A stretch of DNA of 64,000 nucleotides, taken from contig CAZDCK010000009.1 of the NCBI GenBank assembly GCA_964503965.1, positions 1-64,000 on the forward strand. Direction: 5' to 3'. Positions 35,414 through 43,299 of the stretch are shown piece by piece. Under the pieces are notes generated by a model that saw only the letters and a list, made by a program, of their open reading frames with translations, did not search any database and was not told the DNA's origin. Source of the DNA: Eutrophocola sp964503965 (GTDB lineage: Bacteria > Pseudomonadota > Gammaproteobacteria > Pseudomonadales > Pseudohongiellaceae). Numbering within the stretch: position 1 is the stretch's first letter; every line of letters begins with the position of its first letter. A program made the position numbers and the translations under genes.

Positions 35414-36214
35414 GTGCTTTTCAAGAAACTGAAATATTTACCGGCAGCGTTGTTGTTTACTTTCGGGTGCAGTGCGCTGACTCAGGCACAACCAGTGTCT
35501 GATGGGGAACAGGAATTTGGTCCGGCTCCAAGAAATGAACAGGGAAGAGTGGTCTTGGGCGGATCAACACCTGATCAGAAAGGGGTGTGGACACCGGTTT
35601 TCGGTATTTTTGACCCTGTTGCTCCGGTAGAGATTGTGCCTTTCCAACCCTGGGCCAAAAAGCTATATGATGAACGGCAGCTGCATGAACTTGAACCTCA
35701 TGCCCGTTGCAAGGCATCAGGAGCTTCCAGGCAGTTTCTGACTCCCTACGGAGTTGAGTTTGTTGAAGTGCCCGAACTGCAGAGGCTCTATATTTTTGAT
35801 ATCGGCGGCCCTCACACTTTCCGGGTTGTCTACATGGACGGTCGTTCCCATCCTGCAGATCCTGAACCGAGCAACTATGGCCATTCAGTTGGTTGGTGGG
35901 AAGGTGATACCCTTGTTATCGATACCATTGGCTATAATGAGGATTTCTGGTTTGGAAGAAGGGGCTTGCCGCATACCGATCAGCTCCATACGATTGAGCG
36001 CTTTACCCGTTATAACTCTGACAGGATAGATTATAAATTGACCGTCGATGATCCGGGTGCTTATACCGCTCCCTATACCGGTGGTTTCAATCTGCGTTGG
36101 CAGGAAGGGCAGGAACTGTTCGAGTATATCTGTCAGCAAGCTAATTATGCTGCTGAGTTAATGGTTGGACAAGAGTCTGATGATGTTGACAGAAGTAGCC
36201 CGATAGTGCCCTAG
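35414..36214 (+). CDS. Exported protein homologous to the C-terminal half of the fusion protein
   Basis: A 266-aa protein with a signal peptide that has a cysteine in its hydrophobic end (FTFGCSALTQAQ; LFTFGC could be an imperfect lipobox). The mature domain has WWEGDTLVIDTIGYNEDFWF, here split as WWEGDTLVI and NEDFWF, plus GLPHTDQL, ERFTR and DDPGAYTAPY, matching the second half of the 33817 product. Cysteines in ARCKASGA and EYICQQ align with those of the paralogue. GTG 35414 is the start, after an AGGGAGG site. Function unknown; it closes the four-gene operon. Confidence 0.83.
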   Translation: MLFKKLKYLPAALLFTFGCSALTQAQPVSDGEQEFGPAPRNEQGRVVLGGSTPDQKGVWTPVFGIFDPVAPVEIVPFQPWAKKLYDERQLHELEPHARCKASGASRQFLTPYGVEFVEVPELQRLYIFDIGGPHTFRVVYMDGRSHPADPEPSNYGHSVGWWEGDTLVIDTIGYNEDFWFGRRGLPHTDQLHTIERFTRYNSDRIDYKLTVDDPGAYTAPYTGGFNLRWQEGQELFEYICQQANYAAELMVGQESDDVDRSSPIVP

Positions 36215-36236
36215 TCACTCTGTTTTACAGATGTTT

Positions 36237-36274
36237 CCAAAAAAAACCGAAGCAAGAGCTTCGGTTTTTTTTGG
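36237..36274. terminator. Perfect bidirectional terminator
   Basis: A 17-bp perfect stem (36237-36253 with 36258-36274) has CCGAAGC/GCTTCGG at its core, an AAGA loop, eight As before and eight Ts after. It serves the exported-protein operon and the convergent malonyl-CoA decarboxylase gene. Confidence 0.95.
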
Positions 36275-36294
36275 ATGAGATTCGTGTTTCAAGA

Positions 36295-37611
36295 TCAGTC
36301 GGGAAGCAGTTTTTTAACATCATTCGAATAGACCACTTTTTTCTCACTTTCAAAGACTTCATGATTCTTCGCCAGTGTGGATATGTCATAAATATAGTTA
36401 ACCATTATGCCAAGACTCTGTTGCAGTCCATTTTCGGATACATCGGCACGCCAGTTAATTTTTCCAAGTGTGGCGCCATTGCCCAGATGGAAACGAGCGA
36501 CAGGACAGAGGGGATTTCCCCGGCTTTTTTCATTGACCAGGTAATGAGCACAGACCTGAAGCATTTGACTTTCCAGTTCAGAAGTCCATAAAAGCTCTGG
36601 TGTTGGTTCATCCAGTAGCTGTCTGACCAATAGCCGTGCATCTTCATCCAGAAAGTCGAGTGAATCCAGGGAGCTGGAGAGCCAGTGTGTAAAGCGTGGA
36701 ATGGGAGAAAGGGTTGAATAGGTTTTGATTGTTCCAATTTCCCGTTCAAGTTTTTCAACTACCTGTTTGATCAGCAGGTTGCCAAATGAGACACCACGCA
36801 GGCCATTCAGGCAGTTGTTAATTGAATAAAATATAGCCGTGTTATAAGAGGCATTCTTATCGTTGTTGACGTCCTCCTTGAGTAACTCTGCCACATTGGT
36901 ACTGATTTCATTGGTCAGTGCAACCTCAACGAAAATCAGTGGTTCATAAGGCATTACCGGGTGAAAGAATCCAAAGCAACGACGATCTTCCTCTAGACGT
37001 CTGCGCAGATCTTCCCATCCCATAATGGCATGTACTGATTCGTACTCTATCAATTTTTCCAGGACCACAGCGGGGGTTTCCCAATCAATGCGTCTGATTT
37101 CCAGAAATCCTCGATTGAACCATGACACAAACAGGTGCAGCAGGTCATTATCCACTGCTTTCAGGCCGGGATTGTCTCGGAGAAAACCCAGGATATCTTC
37201 ACGCATGGCTATCAGGCACTGTGTTCCCTGTGAGGCCATGTTCAGTGCCCGGAACAGTTCCATACGGCGTGACTCACTGGCTTTGTGAAGCGCCTGCATG
37301 GTAGCCTGCTCGGGTTCAATCTGGTAACGATTAATCGCTTCATTGATTTTTTCCTGATCTGCAGAAAAATCATTTTCGAGCTGTCCAAAGAACTCCAGTT
37401 TTTCCTCGTTAGAAAAACCCTGATAGGCATTAAGAATTTCCTCGGCGAGTGCGATAGAAGAAGCTTCCCCTTTCAGCTCAAGCAGAGCGTGGCAAAGATT
37501 GGCTATTTGCTCGGTGTTGGGTGCTTCATTCTTGCTGTAGAGGTTTTCCAGGGACTCGAGGCCCAGGTTGGAAAGTTTCTTGACTAGGTTTTTTATGGAA
37601 ACTGCTTTCAT
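36295..37611 (-). CDS. Malonyl-CoA decarboxylase
   Basis: Converts malonyl-CoA to acetyl-CoA and CO2. The family hallmarks are complete: FFHPVMPYEPLIFVEVALT (the HP-x-MP-x-EPL core), YSINNCLNGLRGVSFGN, YSTLSPIPRF, NPLCPVARFHLGNGA and GIMVNYIYD. The helical N-terminal domain (about 1-150) is present. Length is 438 aa, matching MatA/eukaryotic-type MCD rather than the multi-subunit biotin-type enzyme. No malonyl-CoA synthetase or transporter gene is next to it; it stands beside a GST gene in the same direction. Confidence 0.94.
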   Translation of the reverse strand: MKAVSIKNLVKKLSNLGLESLENLYSKNEAPNTEQIANLCHALLELKGEASSIALAEEILNAYQGFSNEEKLEFFGQLENDFSADQEKINEAINRYQIEPEQATMQALHKASESRRMELFRALNMASQGTQCLIAMREDILGFLRDNPGLKAVDNDLLHLFVSWFNRGFLEIRRIDWETPAVVLEKLIEYESVHAIMGWEDLRRRLEEDRRCFGFFHPVMPYEPLIFVEVALTNEISTNVAELLKEDVNNDKNASYNTAIFYSINNCLNGLRGVSFGNLLIKQVVEKLEREIGTIKTYSTLSPIPRFTHWLSSSLDSLDFLDEDARLLVRQLLDEPTPELLWTSELESQMLQVCAHYLVNEKSRGNPLCPVARFHLGNGATLGKINWRADVSENGLQQSLGIMVNYIYDISTLAKNHEVFESEKKVVYSNDVKKLLPD

Positions 37612-37647
37612 AGGGGGTACTGGTGTAGGGTAAGTGTCTGCCGGGTA

Positions 37648-38340
37648 TTATCTCAAATCCTGCATCGTTATGCTTGCAATACGCTGACGGATCTTTTCAT
37701 CCATTTGCACTGCATCATCCATCCACGTTTTTCCGACTTCCATGGCGCGCTGGACCGCGGGACGTTTACCAATGCAGCTGTACCAGCGCTTTACCTGGGG
37801 AAAGTCTTCCAGTTTTTGCTGCTGCCATTCATAACGGGCAATCCAGGGCCAAATGGCTATGTCGGCAATGGAGTATTCACCTGCTACAAATTCTGAATCA
37901 GTCAGTTGCTGATCCAGTACCCCATAAAGTCGACTGACCTCATTTTTGTATCTCATCATTGCATACTCAATTTTTTCCGTGGCAAAGCGAAGAAAATGAT
38001 GGGCCTGTCCTCCCATAGGGCCCAGTCCCCCTATTTGCCAGTTTAACCATTGGAGTACCTGGTATTTACCACGAATATACTGTGGAAGGAAACGGCCGGT
38101 TTTTTCGGCCAGGTATTGAAGAATAGCGCCAGATTCGAATAGGCAAATAGGTGAGTCATTGCCATCATAATCAATGATGGCGGGTATCTTGCTGTTTGGA
38201 CTGATCCGATGAAATTCAGGAGAATTCTGGTCTCCCTTCGTGATGTTTACCGGGAAAGCTTCATAGGGGAGTTCACATTCTTCGAGCATGATCGAAATTT
38301 TTTTTCCATTGCCTGTGGGCCACATATATAGATCGATCAT
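37648..38340 (-). CDS. Nu-class glutathione S-transferase, YfcG/YghU-like
   Basis: A 230-aa GST closely resembling E. coli YfcG, a glutathione-dependent disulfide-bond reductase. Shared features are MIDLYMWPTGNGKKI, EFHRISPNSKIPAI, LFESGAILQYLAEKTGRFLP, LGPMGGQAHHF and YSIADIAIWPW. The TTG at 38355 opens the frame, but ATG 38340 with GGAG 9 nt upstream matches the family start. It lies upstream of the malonyl-CoA decarboxylase gene and is divergent from the FAH hydrolase across about 300 nt. Confidence 0.9.
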   Translation of the reverse strand: MIDLYMWPTGNGKKISIMLEECELPYEAFPVNITKGDQNSPEFHRISPNSKIPAIIDYDGNDSPICLFESGAILQYLAEKTGRFLPQYIRGKYQVLQWLNWQIGGLGPMGGQAHHFLRFATEKIEYAMMRYKNEVSRLYGVLDQQLTDSEFVAGEYSIADIAIWPWIARYEWQQQKLEDFPQVKRWYSCIGKRPAVQRAMEVGKTWMDDAVQMDEKIRQRIASITMQDLR

Positions 38341-38355
38341 TCTTGTTTGCTCCAA

Positions 38356-38639
38356 TAGAAAATTACCGCTTCAAGAGTCGAGCGAAAGAGAGAGAAACCT
38401 GAAATAACTCTTCAGGCTTATCGCTATCCTTCTTTTCAGTGGTCAATTAATCTGTGAAAAAAGTGAGATACTAACGGAATAAGAAGATGATGTTCTGGAT
38501 ACTTTTATATCATGAACCTTGAATGGGGTTCTAACTTTAAGTCAATTATATCCAGGGATAATGATTAGCATGCCGGTGATGACTGCTATAAAATTTCGAT
38601 TAATCCTGTTTTTAGTACCAAAGCCCGGAGGATCACACT
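38356..38639. promoter_or_regulatory. Divergent intergenic region between GST and FAH genes
   Basis: About 285 nt between two divergent genes must hold promoters in both directions. It is A/T-rich with no gene, and I could not assign reliable promoter hexamers. A GGAGG site for the FAH gene lies at about 38626-38630. Confidence 0.4.
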
Positions 38640-39332
38640 GTGAGTCTTGTTTTTGAAGCCGAAGCCACCCCAACAGTGCCTGTAAACGGCATCGACAAGC
38701 AGTTCCCTGTGCACCGGATATATTGTGTAGGAAAAAACTATGCAGCCCATGTGGCAGAAATGGGTTCAGATCCACAACGTGACCCCCCCTGTTTTTTCCT
38801 CAAGCCAGCAGATGCTGTTACAACATCAGGAAAAATACCTTATCCGCCAGGTACCAGTAACTATCACTATGAAACGGAATTGGTGCTCGCCATTGGCAAG
38901 GGTGGCCGTCAGATACCCGTTGAAACAGCAGAGGAGCATATTTTTGGTTATGCCGTCGGGTTTGATATGACACGCCGGGACCTGCAGATGCGTTCCGGAG
39001 GACTTGGCCACCCCTGGGATACGGGGAAAGGGTTCGATCATTCTGCACCGATCTCCGCTATAAGCACAGCAGAGCAAACAGGGCTGCTGGACCATGGCAG
39101 GATTTGTCTGGAAGTAAATGGCGAAATCAGACAGGATGCGGATATTAATCAGCTTATCTGGAAGTGCAGTGAGATCATTGCAGAACTCTCAAAACTTTAT
39201 CTGTTAAAACCCGGTGATCTTATCTTTACCGGTACGCCCGCAGGAGTTGGTGCTGTGGTACCCGGTGACAGACTGGATGCCTATGTTGAAAACGTAGGAA
39301 GTATCAGTATAGAAATTACTGAGTCGGAATAG
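38640..39332 (+). CDS. Fumarylacetoacetate hydrolase-family protein (fumarylpyruvate hydrolase-like)
   Basis: A 230-aa FAH-fold enzyme. VHRIYCVGKNYAAHVAEMG, FFLKPADAV, YHYETELVLAIG (metal ligand E-x-E region), GYAVGFDMTRRDLQ and KPGDLIFTGTPAGVG are all family landmarks. The compact length matches fumarylpyruvate and acylpyruvate hydrolases, which act late in gentisate or homogentisate routes. The start is GTG at 38640. A role in aromatic ring-cleavage product hydrolysis is inferred; the substrate is not proven. Confidence 0.88.
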   Translation: MSLVFEAEATPTVPVNGIDKQFPVHRIYCVGKNYAAHVAEMGSDPQRDPPCFFLKPADAVTTSGKIPYPPGTSNYHYETELVLAIGKGGRQIPVETAEEHIFGYAVGFDMTRRDLQMRSGGLGHPWDTGKGFDHSAPISAISTAEQTGLLDHGRICLEVNGEIRQDADINQLIWKCSEIIAELSKLYLLKPGDLIFTGTPAGVGAVVPGDRLDAYVENVGSISIEITESE

Positions 39333-39437
39333 GGGCGTCACTTCTTCGTGCATCCGGTATTGGATATACAGCAGGTATTGGATGCCTGTACCCTGGCTTT
39401 CTGCTACCTTATGTGCTTTTGAAGTTCAGGCATACAG

Positions 39438-40805
39438 ATGCAGCCCAGAATTCACTCGTTCCGAACCCTGCTCGATAAACGATTACTGACAGCTTACCTT
39501 GTGGGAATTTCCAGCGGCTTTCCCTGGGTACTGCATGGTTCGATTCTGACCTTGTGGCTGCAGCAAGAAGGACTCAGCCGATCAGCTATTGGGTATATCG
39601 GTGTGATTTCGGCCAGTTATGCCCTTAACTGGCTATGGGCACCTGTCATCGACGAACTACGCCTGCCCATACTTCATCGCCTGTTTGGGCAGCGACGTTC
39701 CTGGATCCTTTTTTGCCAGGGGTTGATTATTTTATTCATGCTGGGAATCAGTACCGGCGATCCTTCCGCTAATCTTTTTCTTGTTGGTGCCTGTGCCCTT
39801 GGTATTGCCGTGACCTCGGCCACGCAGGATGTGGCGATTGATGCGTATCGAGTCATGCTATTTCACAAGGATGAAATGGATGAAAAAATTCCTTATGCAT
39901 CCGCTATTGCCACAGCTGGCTGGTATTCCGGATTTACGTTTATTGGCGGCACTCTGGCACTTACTTTGGGGAGTGAAAGCATCGGGCTGGCATGGACTGA
40001 AGTCTATCGAATCATGATTCTGTTCATGTTGCTGCTTATGGTTGTCGTTGTTTTCTCACCAAATCCTATGATGGCTTCAATGGACGATGATGCCTCTACA
40101 GAATCTCCAGGGCCTGTCGTTGGTTTACCGCTAAATGATAACTGGTTTTATGAAACAGTCATTAACCCCTTTGCGGAATTTTTTTCCAGGTGCGGGCTGA
40201 AACTTGGTCTCGGCATACTGATATTTTTATTCAGTTTCCGACTCGGCGAAGCAATGCTGGGAAGGATGGCTATGGTATTTTATGTGGAACTCGGCTTTAC
40301 CACTGAGCAGATAGCCCTTTACCAGAGCTTTTTTGGCGGCTTTATGACCATTGTCTTTTCATTGGTCGGAGCATTCATCAATACCCGTTTCGGGATCATT
40401 CGGGGCATGCTGGTGGGCGGCATTGCCATGGCCTCATCGAACCTGCTTTATGCCCTGATGGCGAAGGTTGGACCGGAGCCCTGGCTCTTTATGGTAACCC
40501 TGCTGATTGACAATTTTACCCAGGCATTTGCAACAGTTTGTGCTATCTCTTTCATTTCCTACTTTGCCAGCCGGGTGTTTACCGGCACACAATTTGCGCT
40601 GATGACATCAATTTCCAACTTTGGCCGGACCACCCTTGCTGCAAGCAGTGGTGCGATAGTCGATGGTCTTGGAGGAGACTGGGCAGTGTTTTTTGTGCTG
40701 ACAACCATCATGGTTTTGCCAGCACTCCTCATATTGATATGGGTTGGAAAAATGCTGCATGTCTATAATGACAGTAAGCAATCAGCAGCCAGTGATGAAT
40801 CCTGA
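39438..40805 (+). CDS. AmpG-like MFS transporter
   Basis: A 455-aa major facilitator with about 12 to 14 membrane segments. The N-terminus LVGISSGFPWVLHGSILTLW and ATQDVAIDAYRVML are characteristic of the AmpG/acetyl-CoA transporter (PAT) group; true AmpG imports muropeptides. No beta-lactamase or ampD gene lies nearby, so muropeptide import is possible but a different solute is as likely. It follows the FAH gene by 105 nt in the same direction. Confidence 0.85.
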   Translation: MQPRIHSFRTLLDKRLLTAYLVGISSGFPWVLHGSILTLWLQQEGLSRSAIGYIGVISASYALNWLWAPVIDELRLPILHRLFGQRRSWILFCQGLIILFMLGISTGDPSANLFLVGACALGIAVTSATQDVAIDAYRVMLFHKDEMDEKIPYASAIATAGWYSGFTFIGGTLALTLGSESIGLAWTEVYRIMILFMLLLMVVVVFSPNPMMASMDDDASTESPGPVVGLPLNDNWFYETVINPFAEFFSRCGLKLGLGILIFLFSFRLGEAMLGRMAMVFYVELGFTTEQIALYQSFFGGFMTIVFSLVGAFINTRFGIIRGMLVGGIAMASSNLLYALMAKVGPEPWLFMVTLLIDNFTQAFATVCAISFISYFASRVFTGTQFALMTSISNFGRTTLAASSGAIVDGLGGDWAVFFVLTTIMVLPALLILIWVGKMLHVYNDSKQSAASDES

Positions 40806-40847
40806 CCAGGTTAAGTTGTCAGTGATTCGGCAGGTGTGTAAGACGCT

Positions 40848-41492
40848 TTAGAGGTGTCCGGTTTTCACCCACAACAGAGAATCTTCGCTGCAAACGTGGT
40901 TGTGAATTGTGCCGGGAGGAAGCCGGCACCAGGTGCCTGCATCAAATGAGCCAAACTCGTCCCTGTAATTTCCGCTGATGACATATATTTCCTCTCCCTG
41001 GTGTTGATGGCCGACGGGTATTCTGATGCCAGCGGGCACTTTTATCAGGCTTACCTGTTCATGGCTAAATGAGTGTAATGCGAGTTTCTTGACACCATTA
41101 TTCTCTTGGGTCCAGGCTGCCTTATCCATTTCAATGGCAACACGGGTGGTATCGTCAGGAGCCATCTGGTGCAGCTTGACCAGAATGATACAGCCTTCCT
41201 TACTGAAAGGAGAATGAACAAAGCCTTTGGGGTTACGGAAATAGGTACCCGCATGAAAATCACCTGTTTCGTCCGAGAAAGTCCCTTCCAGTACAAGAAT
41301 TTCTTCTCCAAGGGGGTGGTTGTGGCTTTTGAAGCTGGCTCCGGGTTCATACCGGACAATACTGGTGGCATGACCACGTTCAGCTTCTTCCCTGGCCAGG
41401 GGTTTGCGCCATACACCAGGAGCAGGGCTAGCTACCCATTCCATGGTTTTGGTATCAATTGCAACCACTTTGGTGAAGTCCATATTGAGCAT
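40848..41492 (-). CDS. Double-cupin protein, ChrR-like
   Basis: A 214-aa protein with two cupin barrels. First-barrel metal residues appear in SHNHPLGEEILVLEG, second-barrel ones in GHQHQGEEIYVISG, each with the G-x5-H-x-H-x3-E pattern. The arrangement resembles the ChrR cupin domain without an anti-sigma zinc domain, so an enzymatic or metal-sensing role is possible. It is convergent with the MFS gene. ATG 41492 has a GAGG 7 nt upstream; ATG 41483 is an alternative. Confidence 0.83.
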   Translation of the reverse strand: MLNMDFTKVVAIDTKTMEWVASPAPGVWRKPLAREEAERGHATSIVRYEPGASFKSHNHPLGEEILVLEGTFSDETGDFHAGTYFRNPKGFVHSPFSKEGCIILVKLHQMAPDDTTRVAIEMDKAAWTQENNGVKKLALHSFSHEQVSLIKVPAGIRIPVGHQHQGEEIYVISGNYRDEFGSFDAGTWCRLPPGTIHNHVCSEDSLLWVKTGHL

Positions 41493-41637
41493 GGTATCGG
41501 CCTCGTGAAAACTCAGTCAGTTAGTTAACAGGCACATAACATAGCACTTTTCGGAAAATGCCATTTTATTGCCATATTTTGGTCCTGGAAAAATCAGATT
41601 GGGCTGTTTGAATAGCTGCCATCATCAGGAGAGTGTA

Positions 41638-41796
41638 ATGGTATTCAAAGAACCCAAAATTCCCAAACATCTGATCATTCATGAAGAATATGAACTCAGG
41701 AAACGGTCAAGACACACAGGATGGCGTCTTCTGGTGTTTTCAGCGCTGGTGATCGGTCTCACTATTGCATTAAGCGGGGGGATACTATCGGTTTAA
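41638..41796 (+). CDS. Small single-pass membrane protein (52 aa)
   Basis: A short gene with an AGGAGAG ribosome-binding site 5-7 nt before ATG 41638 and its own terminator 25 nt downstream. The product has a basic, proline-containing N-terminal half (FKEPKIPKHLIIHEEYELRK) and one C-terminal membrane helix (LLVFSALVIGLTIALSGGIL). I do not recognise a family. The independent site and terminator argue that it is real. Confidence 0.6.
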   Translation: MVFKEPKIPKHLIIHEEYELRKRSRHTGWRLLVFSALVIGLTIALSGGILSV

Positions 41797-41820
41797 TCTA
41801 TCCCCTTATACCCACCAATA

Positions 41821-41846
41821 AAAAAGCCGGCACAGGCCGGCTTTTT
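41821..41846. terminator. Terminator shared by the small membrane protein gene and the hydratase/lyase gene
   Basis: AAAAAGCCGG (41821-41830) pairs with CCGGCTTTTT (41837-41846) across a 6-nt loop. A and T tracts on both sides make it bidirectional between convergent genes. Confidence 0.9.
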
Positions 41847-41880
41847 GAAGCGTTACATGCGATGCCTGCATTGAATGGTA

Positions 41881-42720
41881 TCAGTCATCCTTTTCGTACG
41901 TGTCGAGTCCAGGTTTAAGTTTCTTGTCATCAAGGAATGCTTTCATGGCGCCACTTCTGAATTCACCACCGGAACGGTGTAATGAACCATCAGATTTGGC
42001 ATAGATATAGTCATTGGACGTTTCAAAATCCATGTACCGGACACGCTTGAAGACTTCCTTGGCCGCTCGAAGAATAACCGGGTCTTTCTTCATCAGCTCC
42101 CGGGCCAGTTCAACTACGCGCTCTTTCAGTTTTTCATGGGGGACTGACTCATTCACCAGGCCCATCTCAGCGGCCTTTTGTCCCTTGAAGGTCTCACCGG
42201 TCATGATGTAATACAGGGCGTTGCGCTGTCCCATGGTGTCTGCAACGGCCTTGGTAACATTGCCACCTGGCAGGATTCCCCAGTTTATTTCGGACAGGCC
42301 GAAAGTGGCGTCATCGGAGGCAATGGCAAGGTCGCAGCAGACAAGTGGAGTGAAGCCACCACCAAACACCCAGCCATTAACCATGGCAATTGTCGGTTTT
42401 GCATAATAACGCAGTTTTACCTGTTGCCATGCGGCAGACTCTTCCCTGATACGCATCTTGAAGATGTCGCTTTCGTTGTCTGTTTCCCTGAAATATTCTT
42501 TCAGGTCCATGCCGGCTGACCATGCTTCACCGCGGCCTGTCAGGACAACAATGCTGCAGCGATCATCCAGCTCAAGGGCATGCAGGGTTGCATACATTTC
42601 CCTGTTCAGGGTAGGGCTCATGCAATTCTTTTTATCGGGCCGGTTAAAAAAGACAAAAGCTATGCCGTCCTCAAATTCAACGTCAACGGTGTTGCCCCAT
42701 GGCTCATTGGGATTGCTCAT
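41881..42720 (-). CDS. p-Hydroxycinnamoyl-CoA hydratase/lyase (feruloyl-CoA hydratase-lyase)
   Basis: A crotonase-fold enzyme that hydrates feruloyl-, caffeoyl- or coumaroyl-CoA and cleaves the product to vanillin-type aldehydes and acetyl-CoA. Similarity to the Pseudomonas enzyme (Ech/HCHL) runs end to end: MSPTLNREM, GMDLKEYFRE, YAKPTIAMVNGWVFGGGF, FGLSEINWGILPGG with the catalytic Glu, YYIMTGETF, and the DYIYAK motif that carries the substrate-binding Tyr. Length is 279 aa. No feruloyl-CoA synthetase or vanillin dehydrogenase gene lies in the window. Confidence 0.92.
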   Translation of the reverse strand: MSNPNEPWGNTVDVEFEDGIAFVFFNRPDKKNCMSPTLNREMYATLHALELDDRCSIVVLTGRGEAWSAGMDLKEYFRETDNESDIFKMRIREESAAWQQVKLRYYAKPTIAMVNGWVFGGGFTPLVCCDLAIASDDATFGLSEINWGILPGGNVTKAVADTMGQRNALYYIMTGETFKGQKAAEMGLVNESVPHEKLKERVVELARELMKKDPVILRAAKEVFKRVRYMDFETSNDYIYAKSDGSLHRSGGEFRSGAMKAFLDDKKLKPGLDTYEKDD

Positions 42721-42771
42721 AAATGTTTCCTGGCTTTATTTTTAATGAAAAGGTTAGGTAGAACCTATGTG

Positions 42772-43143
42772 TTAATTGGAATATTCAGTGCCGTCTTCGG
42801 TACGAATGCTTCTGAGAAAAAACTTGGAGGGATCTTCGATTAATGGAGAACCAACTGTATGGACCTTGGCTCCCGGTTTGACCATGTCAGGCCGAATACC
42901 ATTCCTGACCATCATATTTGCAGGAGCTCCTTCGATGAAGTGGATGATCTCTTCATCACCCTCGGCATTAATGATCTTGATGGTCATCTCGATATGCGGA
43001 TTTCTGAATTTCACTGAGTCTACAACGCCATCAAAGGGGACCTTGGTTTCAAAATCGTATATTGCAAACGAGTGGTGTCCCAGGGTGGGTACAGCGGAAA
43101 CAGCGAAGGCCATAAAAGCAAACAGTCCGATGAATTTCTTCAT
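42772..43143 (-). CDS. Exported DUF6152 protein, third copy
   Basis: A 123-aa protein with a signal peptide (FIGLFAFMAFAVSAVPTLG) followed by HHSFAIYDFE, VDSVKFRNPHIEMTIKI and GAKVHTVGSPL, the DUF6152 pattern in divergent form. It lies 51 nt upstream of the hydratase/lyase gene on the same strand and is probably co-transcribed. It is about 7 kb from the two other DUF6152 copies and divergent from the exporter genes. Function unknown. Confidence 0.83.
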   Translation of the reverse strand: MKKFIGLFAFMAFAVSAVPTLGHHSFAIYDFETKVPFDGVVDSVKFRNPHIEMTIKIINAEGDEEIIHFIEGAPANMMVRNGIRPDMVKPGAKVHTVGSPLIEDPSKFFLRSIRTEDGTEYSN

Positions 43144-43299
43144 AGGGAGATCTCGAAACAGTTGTAATCAGCGCAAATAATATACCAGATACGTCTATAT
43201 TTCACTCATTTCAGGGTGATCAGTTTTGTTGGCGAAACCGCTATGGCCGGACTATGTTTGTTATCAGGCAGTCACAGCCAGGCTATAGAAAAGGACCAC

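Noticed and set aside
39355..39390. Direct repeat GGTATTGGAT downstream of the FAH gene
   Set aside because: Two short copies only, with no flanking mobile-element features.
43216..43299. Leader peptide or substrate gene in front of the HlyD-type adaptor
   Set aside because: The stretch is in frame with the adaptor, has no double-glycine motif and no separate stop; it is simply upstream sequence of an open frame.
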